Shown piece by piece: positions 9,224-17,577 of a DNA stretch of 64,000 bases (positions within the stretch are counted from its first letter, which is position 1; every line of letters starts with the position of its first letter). The notes under the pieces were generated by a model. It was not told the origin of the DNA, searched no databases, and saw nothing but the letters and a program-made list of their open reading frames with translations. Source of the stretch: Flavobacterium hydrophilum (GTDB lineage: Bacteria > Bacteroidota > Bacteroidia > Flavobacteriales > Flavobacteriaceae); contig NZ_QJHL01000003.1 in NCBI RefSeq assembly GCF_003202405.1, positions 496,001 through 560,000 on the forward strand, written 5' to 3'. A program made the translations under genes and the position numbers.

Positions 9224-10483
9224 TTATTTTAATTCTTTAGTTACAATTTGCATTGTCTCACGGCTTACTTGTTTTAGTAAAACTTCTTTGTTTTCTACAA
9301 CAGTTTCTGCAGCCTGCTCGTTAAAGTGGCGAATCGTGTACAATGTTACATTTTCGTTATAATCAACTTTGAATTTTTTCGAAAGAATGGCATTCAGTTC
9401 GTTGAAGTTTCCAAATTTATCTTCTACGCAAACAGAAAAACTAATTGCAGAGTTCTGAATTAAGTTTACTTTCAATTTAAACTGATGGAATAACCCAAAA
9501 ATTTCACTGATATTTTCTTCCATTATAAAGGAGAAATCAATAGAAGAAAGCGAAATCAAAAGCTGTTCTCTTTTTACGATAAAGCAAGGCAGGTAAGGTT
9601 CTAAATCCACTCCTTTAGAAACACAGGTTCCTTTTAATAAAGGATTAACAAAAGATTTTACGTATAAAGGGATTTCTTTTTTCTGTAATGGCTGTAAGGT
9701 TTTCGGGTGGATAACCGTCGCTCCGTAAAAAGCAAGTTCAATTGCTTCTCTGTATGAAATCTGGTTTAATAAACTCGCATTTTCAAAATAACGCGGATCT
9801 GCGTTCATAACTCCCGGAACGTCTTTCCAGATGGTAACACTTTCTGCATTTAGGCAGTAAGCAAAAATTCCGGCAGTATAGTCAGAACCTTCACGTCCTA
9901 AAGTTGTCGTGAAGTTGTTTTCATCAGCACCTAAAAATCCTTGTGTAATGTTTAATATTTTACGAGGCACATTTTTACTTATGTTTTGCTGAGTAGTTTC
10001 CCAATCAACTTCTGCATCTCTGTAATTTGCATTGGTTTTAATAAAATTACGGACATCAAGCCATTGTGTCTGGATACCCATGAAATTCATAAAATGACTT
10101 AGAATATTAGTTGAAATCAATTCACCAAAACTCACAATCTGATCGTAAACGAAATTGTAATTTGGAGATTTATTATGTGCCAGAAAGTATTCTAATTCTG
10201 AAAATTGCTCCTTAACAGCTGCAAAAACGGCATGTTTTTCATCTTCAAATAAATCAAGCAATATTTGATTATGATATTTTTTTATCTCTTGTACAGATAA
10301 ATTAAGCTCTTCTGATTTATCGAAATAATTTTTGATAACAAGCTCCAGAGCATTTGTGGTTTTCCCCATAGCCGAAACGACTAAAATCACATCTTCATAC
10401 CCAACTTTTTGTAAAACGTCATAAACGTTTTTAATTCCTTCAGCATCTTTTACCGATGCACCACCAAATTTAAATACTCTCAT
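9224..10483 (-). CDS. lysC: Aspartate kinase (monofunctional)
   Basis: Catalyses ATP-dependent phosphorylation of aspartate, the first step to lysine, threonine and methionine. 419 residues. The N terminus carries the kinase motif KFGGASV (usually KFGGTSV) at residues 5-11. TTLGREGSDYTAGIFAYCL and WKDVPGVMNADPR are the substrate- and nucleotide-binding motifs. About residues 300-419 are the ACT-type regulatory part, somewhat diverged. No homoserine dehydrogenase is fused. It lies downstream of the GNAT gene on the same strand, separated by 109 bases containing a 22-base perfect palindrome. Confidence 0.9.
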   Translation of the reverse strand: MRVFKFGGASVKDAEGIKNVYDVLQKVGYEDVILVVSAMGKTTNALELVIKNYFDKSEELNLSVQEIKKYHNQILLDLFEDEKHAVFAAVKEQFSELEYFLAHNKSPNYNFVYDQIVSFGELISTNILSHFMNFMGIQTQWLDVRNFIKTNANYRDAEVDWETTQQNISKNVPRKILNITQGFLGADENNFTTTLGREGSDYTAGIFAYCLNAESVTIWKDVPGVMNADPRYFENASLLNQISYREAIELAFYGATVIHPKTLQPLQKKEIPLYVKSFVNPLLKGTCVSKGVDLEPYLPCFIVKREQLLISLSSIDFSFIMEENISEIFGLFHQFKLKVNLIQNSAISFSVCVEDKFGNFNELNAILSKKFKVDYNENVTLYTIRHFNEQAAETVVENKEVLLKQVSRETMQIVTKELK

Positions 10484-10500
10484 CTTTAATTTGTATTGTT

Positions 10501-10522
10501 GAGACGCACTGCAGTGCGTCTC
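10501..10522. repeat. Perfect 22-base palindrome
   Basis: GAGACGCACTG and its exact reverse complement abut without a loop. It sits in the leader of the aspartate kinase gene, about 20 bases before its start. Neither flank has the T-run expected of a terminator on the minus strand, so it is more likely a dispersed palindromic element or a regulatory site than a terminator. Confidence 0.8.
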
Positions 10523-10592
10523 TATCAGTTTTTTAAAATTTTAATGTTTTGACAGGATCATACTCCTTAATTACCTGTCGATTTTTGTTTGA

Positions 10593-11069
10593 TTAATTTA
10601 TTTTTTCTAAGTACGAATTGATGCCTGCCTCATCCATTTGGACTACTCTCCATTCTTCGATAACTTTTGCGCCTGAGTTTTCGTAGAAATTTACAGCAGG
10701 AGTATTCCAGTTAAGAACATTCCATTCGATTCTTCGAACATTATCTTTTTTTCCTTGTTTCATTATTTCAGAATAAAGTGCAGATCCTAAACCGGTTCCA
10801 CGCATTTTTTCTTTTACAATTAAATCTTCAAGATGAATTGTTTTTCCTTTCCAGGTAGAATAACGATAATAATACAATGCAATTCCAACTATTTCTTTGT
10901 CAACCTCTGCAACAAAAACATGAAATAAAGGATTTTCTCCAAAACCATCTCGTACTAAATCTTCTTCGGTTATTAAAACGGCATCTGGCTCTTTTTCGAA
11001 TATTGCAAGCTCCTGAATCAGTGCTAAAACCGATTTCATGTCTTCAGGTTTTCCTTTTCTAATATCCAT
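10593..11069 (-). CDS. GNAT-family N-acetyltransferase
   Basis: 158 residues covering one GNAT fold. Visible are the acetyl-CoA motif A (LEDLIVKEKMRGTGLGSALYSEI, with the R/Q-x-x-G-x-G/A loop RGTGLG) and motif B (VLNWNTPAVNFYENSGAKV). The overall pattern, including LIQELAIFEKEPDAV near the N terminus and GIALYYYRYSTWKGK, resembles diamine (spermidine/spermine-type) N-acetyltransferases. A polyamine or related small amine is therefore the likeliest acceptor, though this is inference from similarity. Cytoplasmic. Upstream of aspartate kinase in the same direction; co-transcription is possible. Confidence 0.88.
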   Translation of the reverse strand: MDIRKGKPEDMKSVLALIQELAIFEKEPDAVLITEEDLVRDGFGENPLFHVFVAEVDKEIVGIALYYYRYSTWKGKTIHLEDLIVKEKMRGTGLGSALYSEIMKQGKKDNVRRIEWNVLNWNTPAVNFYENSGAKVIEEWRVVQMDEAGINSYLEKIN

Positions 11070-11174
11070 AATTCATATTTTTAACCTGTTATTCTCTAAT
11101 TAAGTATTTTTTTAAATGAAACTTCTTGCATTTCATTAGCAAATATACAATAGTAGCAAACTAACGAAATAATT

Positions 11175-11207
11175 TTTGAATCATTCTCACAAAAAAAGCG
11201 ATATTTG
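11175..11207 (+). promoter_or_regulatory. Flavobacterial-type promoter of fbp
   Basis: TTTG at 11175-11178 and GATATTTG at 11200-11207 (consensus TAnnTTTG, one mismatch) are separated by 21 bases. They lie 34 bases before the start codon. Confidence 0.55.
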
Positions 11208-11240
11208 TGACTTATAATTAAAAACTACAACGATATAGCA

Positions 11241-12248
11241 ATGGAAGAACGCAATAAAACACTGGGAGAGTTTATTATTGAGAACCAAAAAGCATTTCAG
11301 TATTCATCCGGTGAACTTTCCCGGATTATCAACTCTATACGTTTGGCGGCAAAAGTCGTTAACTATAAAGTAAACAAAGCTGGATTAGTGGATATAATTG
11401 GCGCAGTAGGCGAACAGAATATCCAGGGAGAAGAACAGCAAAAATTAGATGTCTATGCCAACGAAGTATTTATCCAGACGTTAATAAACCGTGAGATTGT
11501 CTGTGGTATCGCTTCAGAAGAAAACGACGAATATATTACTGTCAAGGGGAGCGACAACAGTAATAATAATAAGTACGTGATCTTAATGGATCCTCTTGAC
11601 GGATCTTCAAATATTGAAGTGAATGTTTCTTTAGGAACTATTTTTTCTGTTTTCAGAAGAATAACACCAATCGGGACTCCGGTTACAAGTGAGGATTTTT
11701 TACAGCCGGGAGTCAATCAGGTTGCGGCAGGGTATGTAATTTACGGAACTTCGACCATGTTAGTTTATACAACAGGACATGGTGTAAACGGATTTACTTT
11801 GAATCCTGCAATTGGTACATTTTACCTGTCACATCCAAACATGCAATTTCCGAAAGACGGGAACATTTATTCGGTAAATGAGGGAAATTATGTTCACTTT
11901 CCGCAAGGGGTTAAAAATTATATAAAATATTGTCAGCGTGAAGAAGAAGACAGACCTTACACCTCAAGATACATTGGAAGTTTAGTTTCTGATTTTCATC
12001 GAAATATGATTAAGGGAGGTATTTATCTCTATCCAACAAGTTCGAAAGCACCAAAAGGGAAACTACGTTTGATGTACGAATGCAATCCGATGGCATTCAT
12101 TGCAGAACAGGCTGGAGGAAAAGCATCAGACGGTTTTGGAAGAATAATGGAAATACAGCCAACAGAACTGCATCAACGAGTTCCGTTTTTCTGCGGAAGC
12201 ATTAATATGGTTGAAAAGGCAGAGGCGTTTATGGCTGAAACTCTTTAA
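11241..12248 (+). CDS. fbp: Fructose-1,6-bisphosphatase, class 1
   Basis: Hydrolyses fructose 1,6-bisphosphate in gluconeogenesis. 335 residues, the usual class I length. Metal-binding motifs are intact: ASEENDEY (the first Glu pair), MDPLDGSSNIEVNVSLGTIFSV (the DPLDGSSN signature) and GGIYLYPTSSKAPKGKLRLMYECNPMAFIAEQAGG (substrate-binding Arg/Lys/Tyr and the third metal Glu). Cytoplasmic. Monocistronic: it has its own promoter just upstream and a strong terminator 24 bases after the stop. Confidence 0.97.
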   Translation: MEERNKTLGEFIIENQKAFQYSSGELSRIINSIRLAAKVVNYKVNKAGLVDIIGAVGEQNIQGEEQQKLDVYANEVFIQTLINREIVCGIASEENDEYITVKGSDNSNNNKYVILMDPLDGSSNIEVNVSLGTIFSVFRRITPIGTPVTSEDFLQPGVNQVAAGYVIYGTSTMLVYTTGHGVNGFTLNPAIGTFYLSHPNMQFPKDGNIYSVNEGNYVHFPQGVKNYIKYCQREEEDRPYTSRYIGSLVSDFHRNMIKGGIYLYPTSSKAPKGKLRLMYECNPMAFIAEQAGGKASDGFGRIMEIQPTELHQRVPFFCGSINMVEKAEAFMAETL

Positions 12249-12271
12249 AATTATCCTCAGCGATAAAAAAC

Positions 12272-12304
12272 AAAACCCGACAAGTTTTAAATTTGTCGGG
12301 TTTT
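12272..12304. terminator. Bidirectional terminator between fbp and the TerB-like gene
   Basis: Perfect 12-bp stem AAAACCCGACAA / TTGTCGGGTTTT around an AT loop, with T-runs on the 3' side in both orientations. It serves the convergent pair on either side. A near-identical stem follows queA at 52262. Confidence 0.9.
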
Positions 12305-12341
12305 ATAATTTAATCTCAGCTTTAAACAGAAAAGCAGAATA

Positions 12342-12773
12342 TTATTTGTTCATGTGCTGCATTTCATAAATAAAGGTGTCTCCATCGACTTTTTTGTCTA
12401 CTAATGACAATGCTTTTGCAATGATATAATTTACATTACTTGGAGTAAATCCTAAGGCAATGCTTATCTTTTTTAATAAAACTTCTTGTTTATCTTCAAG
12501 ATGATGATCAACATGTACCATTCTTGTTAAATCATATAAACGTTCTAAACGCTGAACATATGAATAAGGTGGATTGATAGGATATTTCAATGGGTCTTCA
12601 AGGATTTCTTCATACTCGGACTCTGTTATTTCTAAACGGGAGGCAAGTTTGTCCAAAAAGCTTTTTTCTTCAGGATATACAACTCCGTCTGCTAATGCTA
12701 CACGAACAATTGCTGAAAAGTGACCTTTGTTTCTTTGTTTGAATTCGCTATCAAATAAATCTGAAAATGACAT
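12342..12773 (-). CDS. TerB-like (TerB/DjlA N-domain) protein
   Basis: 143 residues, all helical, no signal peptide. The core HFSAIVRVALADGVVYPEEKSFL, with its acidic DG.V...E loop, is the hallmark of the TerB fold. The matching second half, RMVHVDHHLEDKQEVLLKKI, carries the symmetrical acidic loop. TerB-fold proteins bind metal or act as cytoplasmic adaptors near membranes. No tellurite-resistance genes are nearby, so a resistance role is not supported. Monocistronic on the minus strand, convergent with fbp. Confidence 0.75.
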   Translation of the reverse strand: MSFSDLFDSEFKQRNKGHFSAIVRVALADGVVYPEEKSFLDKLASRLEITESEYEEILEDPLKYPINPPYSYVQRLERLYDLTRMVHVDHHLEDKQEVLLKKISIALGFTPSNVNYIIAKALSLVDKKVDGDTFIYEMQHMNK

Positions 12774-12944
12774 AATTAAAAGGGTTTTTATTAGGCAAAG
12801 ATAATTTTTATTTTAAATTATTAATTTTAAAGTTCTCATAAAATTTAACTTATTTTTATCCGTTGTTTTAATAAAGGGCTGTATTTAATTTTTCAAAATA
12901 AATCGTAAGTTTACAACCCCAAATGAATTAATATAAGTAGCCTC

Positions 12945-13538
12945 ATGTCAGAATTTTGGATTTATTTTCAGATAGGTTTAAAGCATGTTTTAGATATTCA
13001 TGCGTATGACCATGTATTGTTTTTAATAGCTTTGACAACACCATATGCTTTTAAGGACTGGAAACGGATTTTGTTGCTTGTTACGGTATTTACAGTTGGT
13101 CATACATTAGCATTGTTGCTTTCTGTTTTTGGAATTATAGCAGTAAAAGCAAATCTGGTAGAGTTTTTAATTCCGGTTACTATTTTAATAACGGCATTTT
13201 TCAATCTTTTTACAGCAGGGAAAGCATCCAAAAATGAAAGTGTCAATTTAGTTTTTTTTCTGACTCTGTTTTTTGGAATTATTCACGGACTTGGATTCTC
13301 AAATTATTTTAAAACTATTTTAGGAGGAACAGCTTCGTCAAAATTAGTACCTTTATTGGAATTTGCACTCGGAATCGAAGCGGCGCAAATAATAGTGGTT
13401 TTTGTGGTTTTGGTACTATCATATATAGTGCAGACAGTATTTCGTTTTTCAAAACGCGACTGGGCACTTGTAATGTCGGCTTTTATTATCGGAGTTGTGA
13501 TTCCGATGATTATAGAGAGCCCAATTTGGAACAGATAA
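12945..13538 (+). CDS. HupE/UreJ-family membrane protein
   Basis: 197 residues with about six hydrophobic helices. The signature near the N terminus, DIHAYDHVLFLIALT, and HGLGFSNYF in the middle provide the conserved His/Asp residues of HupE/UreJ proteins, which are nickel or cobalt permeases or accessory proteins in hydrogenase and urease clusters. No hydrogenase or urease gene is in the window, so the metal is unknown. The stop codon is only four bases before the deaminase start, making an operon with the next two genes very likely. Confidence 0.82.
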   Translation: MSEFWIYFQIGLKHVLDIHAYDHVLFLIALTTPYAFKDWKRILLLVTVFTVGHTLALLLSVFGIIAVKANLVEFLIPVTILITAFFNLFTAGKASKNESVNLVFFLTLFFGIIHGLGFSNYFKTILGGTASSKLVPLLEFALGIEAAQIIVVFVVLVLSYIVQTVFRFSKRDWALVMSAFIIGVVIPMIIESPIWNR

Positions 13539-13542
13539 ATTA

Positions 13543-13974
13543 ATGGATATAAAAAAATTAAATAAGTACGACAGAGCGTATTTACGAATTGCCAAAGAAT
13601 GGGGTTCACTGTCGTATTGCAAGCGAAAACAAGTAGGTGCTATAATTGTAAAAGACAGAATGATTATTTCTGACGGATATAATGGAACACCAACCGGATT
13701 TGAAAATTGCTGTGAAGATGAAGACGGATTAACGCGTTGGGATGTTTTGCATGCTGAGGCAAATGCGATTTTAAAAGTAGCCAGATCAACACAATCCTGC
13801 GAAGGTGCGACTTTATATATTACACTTTCACCATGTAAAGAATGCAGTAAGCTAATACATCAGTCAGGTATTAAAAGAGTAGTCTACCAAAATGGATATC
13901 GTGATGATTCCGGAATACAGTTTTTATTAAAAGCAGGTGTTGAGGTAGAGCATATTCCTGTTTTAGGAGAATAA
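13543..13974 (+). CDS. dCMP/cytidine-type deaminase
   Basis: 143-residue zinc deaminase. The catalytic motif HAEANAI (H70, E72) and PCKECSKLI (C98, C101) provide the zinc ligands and the proton-shuttle Glu. The N-terminal KRKQVGAIIVKD and the insert GFENCCEDEDG with extra Cys residues are typical of deoxycytidylate deaminases (ComEB/dCMP deaminase group), which make dUMP for thymidylate synthesis. The stop codon overlaps the start of the next gene by one base (TAATG), so translation of the two is coupled. Confidence 0.88.
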   Translation: MDIKKLNKYDRAYLRIAKEWGSLSYCKRKQVGAIIVKDRMIISDGYNGTPTGFENCCEDEDGLTRWDVLHAEANAILKVARSTQSCEGATLYITLSPCKECSKLIHQSGIKRVVYQNGYRDDSGIQFLLKAGVEVEHIPVLGE

Positions 13975-15551
13975 TGAAATTCAATTCAAAATATTTGCCA
14001 GTAGTTATCGGAGCAACTTTTGCTCTTGGAACTGTTCTCGGGAGCCTGATGAATGCTCCTGTAGAAGATACTCTTTTGGCTAAAAATTACTCAAAAACCA
14101 AACTCAATAAACTGATTGATTTTATCAATAATGAGTATGTCGATAGTGTTAATACCGATTCGATTGTAAATTTGACAGTGGATAATATTTTGTCAAAATT
14201 AGATCCGCATTCTGTTTATATTCCGCCAAGTGAACAAGCCGAAGTTGCCGAAAGTATGAAAGGTGATTTTGTGGGTGTCGGAATTAATTTTTACATGTAT
14301 AAAGATTCTGTAGCGATTATTAAACCTGTTGAAAACGGTCCTTCCGCAAAAGCCGGAATTAAATCAGGTGACCGGATTTTATATGCCGGAAAAACGAAAT
14401 TATATGGAAGAAAACTGCCTTCTGATAGTTTGTTTTCTAAATTAAAAGGAATAAAAGGCTCTGAAATAGAATTAACGGTTTTTAGAAAATCAGAACAAAA
14501 GAAATTGAAGTTTAAAATCAAAAGAGATGTTATTCCGCTAAAAAGCGTAGATGCATCTTTGCTACTGGATAATAAAACGGGTTATATCAAAATAAATCGT
14601 TTTGCCGAAACGACCTATGATGAGTTTAAGGTCGGGCTTACAAGATTAAAACAAAAAGGAATCCAGTCTTTGGTAATTGATCTTCGTGATAATGGCGGTG
14701 GTTATATGGAAGAAGCGGTGGCTATTGCCGATGAGTTTTTGAAAGACAAACAGCTGATTGTTTTTACTAAAAATAAAAATGGCAGTACCGAAAAAACATA
14801 TGCTACAAAAAGCGGAAGTTTTGAAACGGGAAAAGTAACCGTTTTAATTAATGAAAATAGTGCTTCGGCAAGTGAAATTCTGGCTGGGGCTATTCAGGAT
14901 AATGACCGCGGAACTATCGTAGGTCGGCGTTCTTTCGGGAAAGGATTGGTACAGCGAGAAATGGATTTTAATGATGGATCGGCAGTTCGGTTAACCGTGG
15001 CGAGATATTACACTCCAACTGGAAGATCAATTCAAAAACCGTATGCCAAAGGAAACGAAGAATATTATAAAGAATCTGAAGCGAGAATAAAATCAGGGGA
15101 ATTATATGCAAAAGACAGTATAAAAGTAGCTGATTCTTTAAAATTTAAAACTCCAAAAGGTAAAATTGTATACGGTGGAGGCGGAATCGTTCCGGATGTT
15201 TTTGTGCCAATGGAAGCTGAGCATGGTAATGAAAATGTGGCTTACTTGCTGCAAACAGGAGTTGTAGGTCATTTTGTCTTCGAAGAATTAGATAAAAACA
15301 GAAATGTTTTTGCAGGACTTCATTTTAATGAGTTTTTGGCTAAAATGAGAAAATCAGATGCTTATTTTAAAAAATTCAAAAACTACATTTTTATGACGGG
15401 TCTGGATCTTAAATTAGACAAAACTAAAGACCTGGTCAATCGTTACATAACTGCTGAATTTGCAAGGCAATTATATGGTGAGTTGTATTATTACGATGTG
15501 ATTCTGAAAGAAGATGCCATGATTAAAAAGGTTCTGAATCCAAAAAAATAA
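13974..15551 (+). CDS. C-terminal processing peptidase, S41 family
   Basis: 525-residue serine protease. An N-terminal signal anchor (about 8-25) exports it to the periplasm. A PDZ domain (about 90-180, GVGINFYMYKDSVAI ... GIKSGDRIL) is followed by the S41 catalytic core. Within ENSASASEILAGAIQD, S298 is the nucleophile and K323 in RSFGKGLVQ is the general base, 25 residues apart as in Prc/CtpA. An extra C-terminal region of about 100 residues follows. It acts on C termini of periplasmic or outer-membrane proteins. It is the third gene of a tightly packed cluster and overlaps the deaminase by one base. Confidence 0.93.
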   Translation: MKFNSKYLPVVIGATFALGTVLGSLMNAPVEDTLLAKNYSKTKLNKLIDFINNEYVDSVNTDSIVNLTVDNILSKLDPHSVYIPPSEQAEVAESMKGDFVGVGINFYMYKDSVAIIKPVENGPSAKAGIKSGDRILYAGKTKLYGRKLPSDSLFSKLKGIKGSEIELTVFRKSEQKKLKFKIKRDVIPLKSVDASLLLDNKTGYIKINRFAETTYDEFKVGLTRLKQKGIQSLVIDLRDNGGGYMEEAVAIADEFLKDKQLIVFTKNKNGSTEKTYATKSGSFETGKVTVLINENSASASEILAGAIQDNDRGTIVGRRSFGKGLVQREMDFNDGSAVRLTVARYYTPTGRSIQKPYAKGNEEYYKESEARIKSGELYAKDSIKVADSLKFKTPKGKIVYGGGGIVPDVFVPMEAEHGNENVAYLLQTGVVGHFVFEELDKNRNVFAGLHFNEFLAKMRKSDAYFKKFKNYIFMTGLDLKLDKTKDLVNRYITAEFARQLYGELYYYDVILKEDAMIKKVLNPKK

Positions 15552-15569
15552 TCATTTAATTTTTTTATA

Positions 15570-15935
15570 ATGAAAACAGAAACTGTTGTAAATGCTGAAA
15601 TCGAACTTCTGACAGCTATCAAAAAAGCAGATGTTTTGCTATTGGAAAAGATGCTGCATGACGATTTGCTGTTCAATTTACCGGACGGAAATACCATTAC
15701 CAAAGAATTCGATTTAAATTCATATCGTTCAGGCAAAATGAAAGTCGATTCACTGGAAGCGTCAGATCAAATTATCAATATAATTGATGATACGGCTGTG
15801 GTTGCTGTGACCGTTTCTTTAAAAGGAGCATTTGATAATAATCCGATAAGTGGTGCTTTTCGTTATATTAGGGTTTGGAAACAATTTGATGAAAGTTTAA
15901 AAGTAATAGCAGGAAGCTGTATCGCTCTACAATAA
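15570..15935 (+). CDS. NTF2-like (DUF4440/SnoaL-type) protein
   Basis: 121 residues with the cone-shaped NTF2-like fold. An N-terminal helical ELLTAIKKADVLLLEKMLHDDLLFNLPDG, then curved strands ending SGAFRYIRVWKQFDESLKVIAGSCIAL, are characteristic of DUF4440/SnoaL-like proteins. No signal peptide, so it is likely cytoplasmic. Some family members are enzymes, but no catalytic set can be assigned here. It lies 18 bases after the S41 protease and may be its co-transcribed neighbour. Confidence 0.78.
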   Translation: MKTETVVNAEIELLTAIKKADVLLLEKMLHDDLLFNLPDGNTITKEFDLNSYRSGKMKVDSLEASDQIINIIDDTAVVAVTVSLKGAFDNNPISGAFRYIRVWKQFDESLKVIAGSCIALQ

Positions 15936-15952
15936 ATAATAAAGAACAAAAC

Positions 15953-16264
15953 ATGAAAAATATACTAAAAATAAGCTTTCTATTCGTTTTAATGACTTTT
16001 GTAATTTCATGCGCAACTATGAAAGAAAATAATACTGTTTCAGGAAAAGTAGATTCAATAGAAGCCGGAAAAGACGGTTACACTGCTAAGATTACTACTG
16101 ATGCAAAAGAGGTTTATTTTGCAACCATCAGTATTGTAAATGTAGGGGGACCTCAAAATTACAAACAATTAAAAATAGGCGATAATGTTTCTGTAAAAGG
16201 AGAAATCTGGAAAACAGAGGATGAGAAACATATCAAAGTAACAGAAATTGTCTCTGTTAAGTAA
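15953..16264 (+). CDS. Small lipoprotein with OB-like domain
   Basis: 103 residues. A hydrophobic signal ends in the lipobox VISCAT, with the lipidated Cys at about residue 20. The remainder (SGKVDSIEAGKDGYTAKI ... LKIGDNVSVKGEIWKTEDEKHIKVTEIVSV) is a short beta-rich domain that resembles an OB-fold. Membrane-anchored in the periplasm or outer membrane. No named family recognised. It follows the NTF2-like gene by 17 bases. Confidence 0.7.
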   Translation: MKNILKISFLFVLMTFVISCATMKENNTVSGKVDSIEAGKDGYTAKITTDAKEVYFATISIVNVGGPQNYKQLKIGDNVSVKGEIWKTEDEKHIKVTEIVSVK

Positions 16265-16369
16265 ACAATTTTTAAGATGAATAAACTAATTTGCATTGAT
16301 TTTTAATTGATGCATTTTTTTTTGAAATAAAGGAAGAAATGTTAACCGAATAAATCCATAAAGCTTGAA

Positions 16370-16681
16370 ATGAAATTAATTAATTCTTTTTTTAGTCTAA
16401 GTACGATTGTAATTGTTGGTTTCATTAGTGTTTTTTGGATTGGAAGCTATGAGCAAAAAATGAAACTGGTTGATGAATTACCTCTCTCGTTCATTTATCG
16501 TTTTTTAGAATTGTCAGCAATTGGTGCAATTGGCATAGGGATGCTTCTTCTTTTTAATTATCTTATAGATAAATTAATTTTGAAGGATGTGAATGTTTCT
16601 AAGCTTATAAAACTTGGTATTAGAAGTTTTGTGCCTGTAGTTCTGATTGCTTTGCTTGGGACAATATTGTTCTTTTTGTAA
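16370..16681 (+). CDS. Small three-helix membrane protein, unknown
   Basis: 103 residues with three hydrophobic helices (about 7-25, 43-65, 83-102). The segment GSYEQKMKLVDELPLSFIYRF forms the loop between the first two. No motif I can name. It ends two bases before the stop codon of a convergent flavoprotein gene. Initiation at the ATG after an A-rich stretch is plausible. Codon use is like its neighbours. Confidence 0.55.
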   Translation: MKLINSFFSLSTIVIVGFISVFWIGSYEQKMKLVDELPLSFIYRFLELSAIGAIGIGMLLLFNYLIDKLILKDVNVSKLIKLGIRSFVPVVLIALLGTILFFL

Positions 16682-16683
16682 AT

Positions 16684-17289
16684 CTAGCGAATGCTATCAT
16701 GCGCGTGAGTCTGCACACCGTTATTCCATAAAGTAAGAATATCCGTAGCAACGGCAGCGCCACTTCCGGCTGCAATGGCCAATTGGCTTCTCCAGCCTGC
16801 TAAAGTACCAATAACATAAATGCCATCAGCTACTTTATGATCGTCATTTTTAAGCTGGATACGTTTTTTTTCCGGTAAAGCTTTTTTGTGAGGCTCTACA
16901 TATTGCATCAAACCTTCGATGTCAAAAGTATTCGCAGAACCAATTCCGATAATAACGTTTTTTGATTGGTATGAATTTTTGTTTGTGGTAACTGTAAATT
17001 CTGGGTAAACGCCCTCAACTTTAATTGCTTTTTCATTTGGAATCTGAGTAATATGAGGATAAGTCGTCGCCAGATCATGAGTGCTTTCTGTAAGCAATTC
17101 AGATCCTAATTTGCCAGGTGTTATTCCGTAAGCATTATAGAAAATGGCTTCCTGTAAAGAAGAGTTTTTCTGATGTGTAAAAATTCCGATTTTTTTATCG
17201 GTAACAAAAGCTTTGTTTTTGGCAGATCCTAAAACGAGTGCACAGGATATTCCCGAAACGCCTCCGCCTAAAATTAAAACGTCAAACAT
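16684..17289 (-). CDS. Short thioredoxin-reductase-like FAD oxidoreductase
   Basis: 201 residues. The N-terminal dinucleotide-binding motif VLILGGGVSGISCALVLG and the C-terminal FAD motif DGIYVIGTLAGWRSQLAIAAGSGAAVATDIL place it in the thioredoxin-reductase-like flavoprotein group. It is far shorter than a true thioredoxin reductase. There is no CxxC redox pair and no separate NADPH domain, so it cannot reduce thioredoxin in the usual way. Probably a small cytoplasmic flavoprotein of unknown substrate. It starts one base after the stop of the small membrane protein gene upstream, an obvious two-gene operon. Confidence 0.75.
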   Translation of the reverse strand: MFDVLILGGGVSGISCALVLGSAKNKAFVTDKKIGIFTHQKNSSLQEAIFYNAYGITPGKLGSELLTESTHDLATTYPHITQIPNEKAIKVEGVYPEFTVTTNKNSYQSKNVIIGIGSANTFDIEGLMQYVEPHKKALPEKKRIQLKNDDHKVADGIYVIGTLAGWRSQLAIAAGSGAAVATDILTLWNNGVQTHAHDSIR

Positions 17290-17290
17290 A

Positions 17291-17491
17291 TTATCTCCCG
17301 TTTGTTTTTTCTTCTATTTTTTTTGAGATTCTAAAAATCAAAAGAATTAAAACGGCACAGAATGAAGCAGCGATTCCAATAAGAGCTACAGCACTGTCTC
17401 CTTCAAACGGATTTTGAAAGTCAAGCTGAGTGATATTAAAAACAATTAAAGCTAATGCCAAAACCACTAAGATGGAAGTAAAGATTTTCAT
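17291..17491 (-). CDS. Small two-helix membrane protein
   Basis: 66 residues with two hydrophobic helices (about 3-22 and 33-54) and a basic C terminus (RISKKIEEKTNGR). Unknown function. Its stop codon is one base before the start of the flavoprotein gene, so the two are surely co-transcribed and perhaps functionally linked. Confidence 0.65.
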   Translation of the reverse strand: MKIFTSILVVLALALIVFNITQLDFQNPFEGDSAVALIGIAASFCAVLILLIFRISKKIEEKTNGR

Positions 17492-17577
17492 AGGATATTT
17501 GTTTGTCTAAAATAATAAAGCAGAGCTTTTTGAGCTGTATTTTAGAATTTTATGGAGCAAATTTAAAAAAATATCCT

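Noticed and set aside
10501..10522. Terminator of the GNAT gene
   Set aside because: The palindrome has no loop and no T-run on the minus strand.
12342..12773. Tellurite resistance
   Set aside because: Only the TerB fold is present; no other ter genes are in the window.
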